This document shows positions 59,040 through 64,000 of a stretch of 64,000 nt of DNA, in pieces. A program made the translations under genes and the position numbers. Every line of letters begins with the position of its first letter. The stretch's first letter is position 1. The notes beneath the pieces were generated by a model, which searched no databases, was not told the origin of the DNA, and worked only from the letters and a program-made list of their open reading frames with translations. Where the stretch lies: the NCBI GenBank assembly GCA_002421805.1, contig DISM01000002.1, positions 71,454 through 135,453 of the forward strand, read 5' to 3'. Source of the stretch: Candidatus Omnitrophica bacterium UBA6210. GTDB taxonomy: Bacteria > Omnitrophota > Gorgyraeia > Velamenicoccales > Velamenicoccaceae.

Positions 59040-59519
59040 ATGAAGGCATTTCTGATAGGCCTGCTTTTTCTTTTTGTCCTGGGTTTCCTGATGTGCGCAG
59101 GCATCATTCTCTTTCCGTTTTTGATGCTCCTTGTCTTCTTTTTAAGAATCCTCATCGTCCTCGCTCTGGGTATCTTCTCCATCTGGCTCCTGGGAAAAAT
59201 CGTCATCCTTTTCTTTGAAGAGCTTCGTGGTAAAACAGGGAAACGCGAGCAAAAGGGGGCAGAAATGACAGAAAAAGAGATCGGTGTCATCTCGCATTAC
59301 TTCGGAAAGGTCTCCGTCGGCATCATCGCCCTAAACGACACCCTCAAGGCCGGAGAGACGATCCATATTAAAGGCATGCATGATGATTTCACGCAAAAAG
59401 TGGAATCCATGCAGATCGAGCATGCCGATGTCAAAGAAGCCAAGAAAGGCGATGCCGTTGGGATCAAGGTGGCGCACCCTGTCCATGAACACGACAAGGT
59501 CTACAAGATAGCCGCTTAA
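59040..59519 (+). CDS. membrane protein fused to an EF-Tu domain 2-like domain
   Basis: A 159-residue protein: two closely spaced hydrophobic segments (about 5-30 and 35-60), a charged joint and a C-terminal 80-residue beta-barrel domain (EIGVISHYFGKVSVGIIALN, then GETIHIKGMHDDFTQKVESM) of the kind found in domain 2 of EF-Tu-like GTPases. Related short proteins are called elongation-factor-like, without the membrane part. The start at 59040 has SD GGGAGGGG; ATG 58950 also reads in frame and lies near a predicted transcription start. Confidence 0.7.
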   Translation: MKAFLIGLLFLFVLGFLMCAGIILFPFLMLLVFFLRILIVLALGIFSIWLLGKIVILFFEELRGKTGKREQKGAEMTEKEIGVISHYFGKVSVGIIALNDTLKAGETIHIKGMHDDFTQKVESMQIEHADVKEAKKGDAVGIKVAHPVHEHDKVYKIAA

Positions 59520-59558
59520 GGCCTCTTTTGAGCTCATCCGTCTTCCAGCGACACAAAG

Positions 59559-59882
59559 ATGAACAATAAATTCCCAACTTGGCTGATTGTTTCCATAGGC
59601 CTGGTGCCGCTTCTATCCGTTGCTTTTCTTCTCATCTGGATGGCCTCAACAGGAACTGTCAAGTACGAACAGTCATATAAACCCACCGCGCCTATCCAAA
59701 CCCAGCGACAGGAGCTTGACTACGGGGCTCTTCTGGAAAAAAACAACCGGAAAATAAAAAACATCCAAACCCACGAATTCCTCCTTCAAGACCAAAAACA
59801 AAAAGAACTCAACCAGACACGCCAGGACACGGAAGACCAGCTCCAATTGATGGCCACCCAGAAGGAATTCTCCGATATCTAA
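59559..59882 (+). CDS. small membrane-anchored coiled-coil protein
   Basis: A 107-residue protein with one N-terminal membrane helix (about 8-28) and a charged helical rest (about 50-100, NRKIKNIQTHEFLLQDQKQK). No family is recognised. SD is weak. A 30-base gap separates it from the next small membrane gene. Confidence 0.6.
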   Translation: MNNKFPTWLIVSIGLVPLLSVAFLLIWMASTGTVKYEQSYKPTAPIQTQRQELDYGALLEKNNRKIKNIQTHEFLLQDQKQKELNQTRQDTEDQLQLMATQKEFSDI

Positions 59883-59918
59883 ACACCTGATTTGAAATCT
59901 CAGGGGGAGAAAAACGCG

Positions 59919-60161
59919 TTGGCACAAACCCTGATCCTGCCTTTCCTGACAATCTGTATTTATCTTTTTTTCATCGGGATCTGTTTTTGCGATGGTTTTA
60001 AACTGCACATCGCCAGAAAACTCATCTGGTTTCTTGTTTTTCTCTCTATCAGTATTTACGTGCTTAAGGAAACGGGCGGGTTTGATCTTGCTCTCACCTT
60101 GCCCGTTCCCACGTTGCTGGCCATCCTCTTCTGCAGATACGAACTGAAGAAGGCCCGGTAA
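59919..60161 (+). CDS. small membrane protein
   Basis: An 80-residue hydrophobic protein with three probable membrane segments. It is best started at TTG 59919, ten bases after GGGGGAG, rather than at TTG 59892, which has no SD. No family is recognised. Low confidence because of the start codon and small size. Confidence 0.5.
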   Translation: MAQTLILPFLTICIYLFFIGICFCDGFKLHIARKLIWFLVFLSISIYVLKETGGFDLALTLPVPTLLAILFCRYELKKAR

Positions 60162-60309
60162 CATCCCCGCGCGGCCTCTGCGCTGTAAGTCCCCGGAATC
60201 CTACACAACAAACAACCCCAAAAAATATTTCCTGCGAAGGTAAACCTTTTGCTCTTGAGATCGTCTAATCATCAAAGCGCCATATGCAAACGACAAGAGG
60301 AGGATCGTT

Positions 60310-60771
60310 ATGAAAAAAAGCTTAGGCATCCTGATTGTCCTGACATTGTTCTTCGCGTGCGCTCCTGCAGCAAAGGCGGAATATGTCATCAGTTTCGGCT
60401 TCAGCAATGCAGATAGACATGTCCAAGACAGAAGACATGAAAAAAACCGCCTTTTCTACACCAACTACGGCCATTATCCTCACGGATATTACTATTGGCC
60501 TCCAAAACCATATTCCCGCGTTTATACACAGACCGTTATCAAGACGGTTGAGGTACAGCCAAAACGAACGACCGGATCCAACAGCCTGGAGAAACTCGGC
60601 ATCTCCGACATCATCGTTTTAAGCAAAGCCGGGGTCGGCGATGACGCCCTTATCGATAAGATCGCCAGGACGCATTCTGTCTTCAGGCTCACGGCCGAAG
60701 AAATCAGCGCCCTGGTCAAGGAAGGCGTCAGCAACCGGGTCATTAACTTTATGCTGAATACGGCCGAATAG
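60310..60771 (+). CDS. secreted protein of unknown function
   Basis: A 153-residue protein with a signal peptide ending near AKAE (about 23), a Tyr/His/Pro-rich middle (YTNYGHYPHGYYYWPPKPYS) and a conserved-looking helical C-terminus (LEKLGISDIIVLSKAGVGDD, then LTAEEISALVKEGVSNRVIN). The last part resembles short helical repeat motifs common in PVC secreted proteins (GVSDxVIxxM). SD AGGAGGA is strong. Between 60162 and 60309 no gene is seen. Confidence 0.7.
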   Translation: MKKSLGILIVLTLFFACAPAAKAEYVISFGFSNADRHVQDRRHEKNRLFYTNYGHYPHGYYYWPPKPYSRVYTQTVIKTVEVQPKRTTGSNSLEKLGISDIIVLSKAGVGDDALIDKIARTHSVFRLTAEEISALVKEGVSNRVINFMLNTAE

Positions 60772-60786
60772 ATTGCCTTGCGAAAA

Positions 60787-60818
60787 GAAGGGAGGGGCAC
60801 AAAAAAGCTCCTCCCTTC
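60787..60818. terminator. hairpin before the dinB promoter
   Basis: GAAGGGAGGGGC (60787-60798), loop ACAAAAAA and GCTCCTCCCTTC (60807-60818); 12 pairs including one G-U. No U-run follows. It separates the secreted-protein gene from dinB. Confidence 0.6.
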
Positions 60819-60827
60819 ATTAGTCCC

Positions 60828-60856
60828 TTGATATCCACACAAATGTGTGGTATTCT
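60828..60856 (+). promoter_or_regulatory. dinB promoter
   Basis: TTGATA (60828-60833), a 17-base spacer and TATTCT (60851-60856). The 16-bp palindrome takes up all but one base of the spacer. The start near 60863 is about 33 bases before the ATG; no SD is evident. Confidence 0.75.
60835..60850. promoter_or_regulatory. 16-bp palindromic operator candidate in the dinB promoter
   Basis: CCACACAAATGTGTGG, a perfect inverted repeat of CCACACA and TGTGTGG around a central AA. It fills the -35/-10 spacer, so a bound repressor would block RNA polymerase. The same element is at 53002. LexA is an obvious candidate because dinB is usually an SOS gene and lexA is in the window. Confidence 0.7.
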
Positions 60857-60895
60857 TCACATAACCCCCAGGCTCCCCACAACGAACCTTTAGCC

Positions 60896-62065
60896 ATGAT
60901 CATGCACATCGATATGGATGCGTTTTTCGCCTCCATTGAACAACAGATCAATCCCTGCCTAAAGGGAAAACCGGTCATTGTCGGTTCCAGGGACAAGAAG
61001 TACCGCACGGTTGTCGCAGCTGCATCCTATGAGGCCAAGGCCTATGGGATCACATCAGGCATGCCGAGCCATGAGGCTTTCAAGATATGCCCGCATGCGG
61101 AATTCGTGGCCTGCGACTGCGCCAGATACACCTATGTTTCACACGGAATATTCAATCTCTTGGAAGAATTTTCACCCTTTGTGGACCACGCGACCATTGA
61201 TGAATTCGACCTGGATATCCGAGGCCTGGAACCTATTTTTGGGCCGCCCTTAGAACTTGGAAAAACCATAAAAAAACGTATAAGGGAGGCCTTTGGATTA
61301 GGATGTTCCATAGGCATCGCGCCCACCTGGATATTGGCAAAGTTGGGCACAAAAATCAGGAAACCGGACGGCTTGGTCCTGATCAACGAAGCCAACTCGG
61401 ACGCCCTGTTCCATGGGCTTCCCGTAGAGAAGATTTGCGGCATTGGCCCGGCCTTGACAGCTTGTCTGGCCGGCATGGGAATCCTGACCTGCGACCAGCT
61501 TAAAACCGCACCCGAAGATATACTGGTCGCGAATTTCGGCCAGACCGTTGGCCACTGGCTATATCAAGCCTTACGGACAGATGAAAACCTAACCTACAGG
61601 AAAGGAAAAACCGACACGACCGAACTTCCAAAATCCATCGGCCATTCCTACACATTACCAGCTGAAATATATGACCAAAATATCGTCTTTTCATGGCTCA
61701 GGATGCTCTCCGAAATGGTCGCCCAACGCGCCAGGAAAAACAACTGCCTGGGCAAAACCATCAGCCTGTGGATCAATTCCAGAAATGAATCCTTTATAAG
61801 GCAAAAAACCTCCTCAATACCTACCAATGACGGTTGGGAGATATTCATGCGTTCTAAGGCCATTTTTGGCCAAAAGAAGGGCATTTTTAGGCCTGCCAGG
61901 GCCCTCGGTGTCACCCTTTCCAGCCTCGTTTTTGATGAAACCCCTCCCTTGTTATTTGAGCAAAAAAGAAGGGAGGCCCTCCTCATGGCCCAGGATAAGA
62001 TCAATGCAAAATATGGCGATTGGACCATCTCACCAGCCGTTCTGGCCAGAATTCTCCCAAAGTAA
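60896..62065 (+). CDS. dinB: Y-family DNA polymerase IV-like protein
   Basis: A 389-residue translesion polymerase. MHIDMDAFFASIEQQ (about 3-17) carries the first catalytic Asp and the steric-gate Phe; the second site is HATIDEFDLDI (about 101-111), where FD replaces the usual AY in DEAYLD. The little-finger domain is present at the end (LGKTISLWIN). ATG 60896 or 60902 is possible. The family is known to bypass lesions with low fidelity. The unusual DEFD may modify activity. Confidence 0.88.
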   Translation: MIMHIDMDAFFASIEQQINPCLKGKPVIVGSRDKKYRTVVAAASYEAKAYGITSGMPSHEAFKICPHAEFVACDCARYTYVSHGIFNLLEEFSPFVDHATIDEFDLDIRGLEPIFGPPLELGKTIKKRIREAFGLGCSIGIAPTWILAKLGTKIRKPDGLVLINEANSDALFHGLPVEKICGIGPALTACLAGMGILTCDQLKTAPEDILVANFGQTVGHWLYQALRTDENLTYRKGKTDTTELPKSIGHSYTLPAEIYDQNIVFSWLRMLSEMVAQRARKNNCLGKTISLWINSRNESFIRQKTSSIPTNDGWEIFMRSKAIFGQKKGIFRPARALGVTLSSLVFDETPPLLFEQKRREALLMAQDKINAKYGDWTISPAVLARILPK

Positions 62066-62367
62066 GAAGAAGTAGGTCCATTGGAACACATTTAGGAGGA
62101 ATTAAGATCCGGTAAAACCAAACCCGTAGAATGATGACCAGAATTCCATTTTACATAACCTATTATAACCATGCTTGCGTGCGCCAATTCTTCACATATG
62201 CTCAAGTTAACATAAGATATAGTATCAGAAAGCTCGACGGAAAGTAAAATATTCTCCGACGGAGAGTAAAACCAGATTTAACAATTACTCTCGACGAGCT
62301 ACCTTATGACGACCTCGAAAAATGCTGGGGACGTTATGAGGACAAAAAATCAGACAACCGAGAAAAT
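62066..62367. other. noncoding stretch with three related 15-20 bp elements
   Basis: No credible gene. AGCTCGACGGAAAGTAAAA (62231-62249), CTCCGACGGAGAGTAAAA (62254-62271) and, inverted, TTACTCTCGACGAGCT (62285-62300) share a CGACGGA-AGTAA core; AGCTCG and CGAGCT at the two ends make the block roughly symmetrical. The setting, between dinB and a phage-like module, would suit a recombination or regulatory site. Confidence 0.5.
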
Positions 62368-62402
62368 CCAGAAAGGTTTAAAAACTTTTTCTGGGTTTTT
62401 TT
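62368..62402 (+). terminator. intrinsic terminator
   Basis: CCAGAAA (62368-62374) pairs with TTTCTGG (62388-62394), with GTTT/AAAC stacked inside and a seven-T run at 62396-62402. Confidence 0.8.
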
Positions 62403-62404
62403 AT

Positions 62405-62483
62405 GCCCTCCACCGGACTTCCCAGCAGTCGAAAACAATGGACAAAATCGTCGTCCGTTGGCCGGTTGGAGGGCTCTTTTTTT
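62405..62483 (+). terminator. extended, branched terminator
   Basis: GCCCTCCACCGG (62405-62416) pairs with CCGGTTGGAGGGC (62462-62474, one bulge), followed by seven T's at 62477-62483. A second stem CAATGGAC/GTCCGTTG (62436-62443 and 62453-62460, one G-U) stacks inside. Together with the previous terminator it strongly isolates the following module. Confidence 0.75.
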
Positions 62484-62497
62484 AGGGGGTGATGACT

Positions 62498-62668
62498 ATG
62501 TTTGAACGCTTGAATGTTTTGTGTTCGCGGAGGTTCCACTTAGAGCAGATCGTCAACGATGAATGGACGCCGCAGACGCGCGCGGAGATCCAACAGAGGC
62601 TCAAAGACATTGAGGCTGAGCTTGACAGATTGAGCAAAAACTTCCTTGCTCCGGGAATCCCGGCATAG
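62498..62668 (+). CDS. small coiled-coil protein, mobile-element style
   Basis: A 56-residue protein, MFERLNVLCSRRFHLEQIVN then DEWTPQTRAEIQQRLKDIEAELDRL, with a helical second half. It has SD GGGGGTG upstream of the ATG. Its codon choice (TTG, GCG, GAG) differs from the genes before it. It is like small phage proteins of unknown role. No family is recognised. Confidence 0.6.
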   Translation: MFERLNVLCSRRFHLEQIVNDEWTPQTRAEIQQRLKDIEAELDRLSKNFLAPGIPA

Positions 62669-62696
62669 AAGAGTTTTGCGGTTGAGGAGGTTTGAA

Positions 62697-62936
62697 ATGA
62701 AGGTTTTATCGCTTGTGTTTTTGGTCTTTACGTTAACCGCAGGCCCCGCGTGGCTTTTTCTTAGCCATAAGCTGGACGAGCTGGCAGAAAGAGACTTCGG
62801 CGGCGGCAGGTTTGTGCCGCCAGATAGCGATCGGGGAATCTTCCTACCCAGGTTTCCGCGGACAAAGGAGGAGTATGAACGCACAATACAGGCCCCTACC
62901 AAGAGGGGCGAGGGTGATAGAGCAGGGCAAAATTAG
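62697..62936 (+). CDS. small membrane or secreted protein, mobile-element style
   Basis: A 79-residue protein with an N-terminal hydrophobic helix (about 4-22) and a polar tail (FVPPDSDRGIFLPRFPRTKE). SD GAGGAGG is five bases before the ATG. It overlaps the nuclease gene by 62 bases in another frame. No family is recognised. Confidence 0.55.
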   Translation: MKVLSLVFLVFTLTAGPAWLFLSHKLDELAERDFGGGRFVPPDSDRGIFLPRFPRTKEEYERTIQAPTKRGEGDRAGQN

Positions 62937-63555
62937 GTTTCCGTCGGTAACGACCATCCTGTCGGGGGTGGATCCCATCCGCTTCCCTGAGTTTCTTTTG
63001 AGGCAATACGCTTCCCGCGGGTCCATTTCCCACGCACTGGGAAGACATTTTTTGACGACAGGGAGGTGGGAGAGCGATCCATTGAAGACAGCGAGGACGC
63101 CTGAAGAACGGATCCGGATGCTTGAGGACATGGAGATCGTAGCTCGCGGGAACCTTAGACTCCGCTGGCAGGACTGCAACTTTCCCGGGTTTTTGGAGAA
63201 ATACGGAAGGGATTTTAAGCCATGGCCCGGAAAGGCGCCGGAAGAGAGGTTCTTTGATCAGGACTTCCGCTTTACTGGGGCGCCTGATTGGCCGTGTCTC
63301 TACAAAGACGAACCGGCCATCGCCGATCTCAAGACAAGCGGATTCTACCCGGCCCAAAGGGTTCTGCGGTTTATGAAGCAGCTGGCGGCATATGCAAGGA
63401 TCGCGGCCGGAGAGATCAAATACATCATCACGATCCCGCTGAACCCGAGAAATAAATGCGGGTTCGGCGAGCCGATCGTCTCTACGAACGTCGACGGATA
63501 CTTCAATATGTTCGTCCGGGACCGCTGGATGTTCTTGCGGTTGTTTGGACTATAA
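62875..63555 (+). CDS. PD-(D/E)XK nuclease-like protein, phage-type
   Basis: A 226-residue protein with a nuclease-like core: FPSVTTILSGVDPIRFPEFL near the start, then FTGAPDWPCLYKDEPAIADLKTSG (given in two parts: GAPDW at about 145 and IADLKTS at about 157), the D...DxK pattern of RecB/Cas4-like exonucleases common in phages. No helicase domain is attached. SD GGAGGA is four bases from the ATG. The target is unknown. Confidence 0.7.
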   Translation: MNAQYRPLPRGARVIEQGKIRFPSVTTILSGVDPIRFPEFLLRQYASRGSISHALGRHFLTTGRWESDPLKTARTPEERIRMLEDMEIVARGNLRLRWQDCNFPGFLEKYGRDFKPWPGKAPEERFFDQDFRFTGAPDWPCLYKDEPAIADLKTSGFYPAQRVLRFMKQLAAYARIAAGEIKYIITIPLNPRNKCGFGEPIVSTNVDGYFNMFVRDRWMFLRLFGL

Positions 63556-63568
63556 CCAGGAGGATGAA

Positions 63569-64000
63569 ATGGGTAAAGAAGAGGCAATTTTGAGCGTGTT
63601 GGCTGAAATCAGAGATCTGCTCCGCGGTCTGCGGCCAGCGGTTGAAGTATCAGCAGGAGACGAGGCTGTCGCGGCCGTTTTGACGCGCGAGCACAGATCT
63701 CTTGAGCAGTTGAAGTATGCCCCAGACAGGATGTTGAAACGCTCCGATGGGTCTTTCCTCGATCTCTATCTTTTGGTTTACTTTCGAGCACCTTTCTTCT
63801 GGTCGCCCGTCGGCAGTGAGGAACACTCCAACTGGGGAGAAGCTGAAAAATATGCAAAGTTCTTTGGCCGTCAGCCAAGTCGGTTTGAACTGGAGAGTCT
63901 TATTGATCCGACCAAAAGCAATCCGGCCCTGGTCCCCGGAGCTCTTGTCCTTGGCTTAAAGCTGGATGACTGTTACTGGACAAACGAAGGAGTTGCCGGC
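63569..64000 (+). CDS. DUF1566-like protein, partial (runs off the right edge)
   Basis: 144 codons are open to the end of the window. The first 60 residues are helical and charged; later FFGRQPSRFELESLIDPTKSNP and LKLDDCYWTNEG follow the DUF1566/Lcl C-terminal pattern (RLPTxxELxSLxD ... YWxS). Such domains occur in phage tail-tip and surface-recognition proteins. SD AGGAGG is five bases before the ATG. The C-terminus cannot be judged. Confidence 0.6.
   Translation, partial: MGKEEAILSVLAEIRDLLRGLRPAVEVSAGDEAVAAVLTREHRSLEQLKYAPDRMLKRSDGSFLDLYLLVYFRAPFFWSPVGSEEHSNWGEAEKYAKFFGRQPSRFELESLIDPTKSNPALVPGALVLGLKLDDCYWTNEGVAG

Noticed and set aside
62131..62246. 38-codon frame starting MMTRIPFYITYYN
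   Set aside because: No SD, ends inside the repeat block, and the composition is not like nearby genes.
62305..62483. 58-codon frame MTTSKNAGDVMRTKNQ... before the phage-like genes
   Set aside because: It reads through two intrinsic terminators whose T-runs become Phe codons; no SD and no recognisable sequence.

Overview
The window looks like a chromosomal stretch from a Gram-negative, didermal, uncultured-type bacterium of the PVC superphylum, most likely Candidatus Omnitrophota. The best single marker is a small basic protein at 24119-24400 that begins MSIHPSL and matches the Chlamydia/Verrucomicrobia-type small basic protein family. Supporting signs of two membranes are TonB/BtuB, an OmpA-type lipoprotein-like protein, heptose-sugar enzymes (gmhA, hldE C-terminal half), lipoprotein signals and an AsmA-like protein. 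The phylum assignment is inference; the gene calls do not depend on it. Genes lie almost all on the plus strand and are tightly packed, with ATGA/GTGA overlaps in many pairs. Only two minus-strand genes are supported.

Layout. 1-5336: cobalamin salvage (end of cobU, cobT, cobS, a PP-loop ATPase), an adenosylcobalamin riboswitch, then btuB and a TonB protein. 5337-5787: a noncoding leader full of stem-loop repeats, followed by rpsU. 5953-13043: sugar isomerase, MEMO1-family protein, DUF1844, aroQ, Xaa-Pro peptidase, efp, accB, accC, Asp23 and AmaP. 13139-17690: pyrophosphate-type phosphofructokinase, heptose genes and a thiamin operon (thiD2, thiE, thiC). 17753-17823: tRNA-Gly(CCC). 17935-26661: cell-wall peptidase, ATPase, phosphodiesterase, HIT, dGTPase, HD-GYP, SPOR, small basic protein, M50 protease, aroB, GspB-like. 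26801-33343: two PilZ proteins, DUF4416, PflX-like radical SAM enzyme, truD, a receiver/GGDEF fusion and small proteins. 33367-46812: uppP, acyl-CoA ligase, lexA, response regulator and STAS-PilZ protein, OmpA-LysM, a frameshifted radical SAM gene, pncB and a Tpx-PCD fusion. 47728-52975: an osmoadaptation operon (MscS, OtsA, OtsB, DUF5752, TreT). 53064-62065: a DUF6504-like gene, AsmA-like, ubiE, a PurF-like protein, cspA with a structured leader, a DEAD-box helicase and dinB. 62066-64000: structured noncoding DNA, then a module of different style (small proteins, PD-(D/E)XK nuclease, DUF1566-like) that looks like the edge of a prophage or other mobile element.

Regulation is unusually readable. 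About a dozen sigma70-type promoters can be located by eye, and at least five place the predicted transcription start at or within a few bases of the start codon, suggesting frequent leaderless mRNAs. A 16-bp palindrome (CCACACAAAWGTGTGG) occurs just upstream of two genes only, dinB and the DUF6504-like gene; at dinB it fills the space between -35 and -10. It is a candidate SOS operator. The cspA leader has a full intrinsic terminator about 35 bases after the start site plus long-range pairing. Several proteins carry odd architectures: Tpx fused to pterin carbinolamine dehydratase, a PurF homologue lacking the glutaminase nucleophile, and a receiver-GGDEF protein with a GspE-N-like tail.
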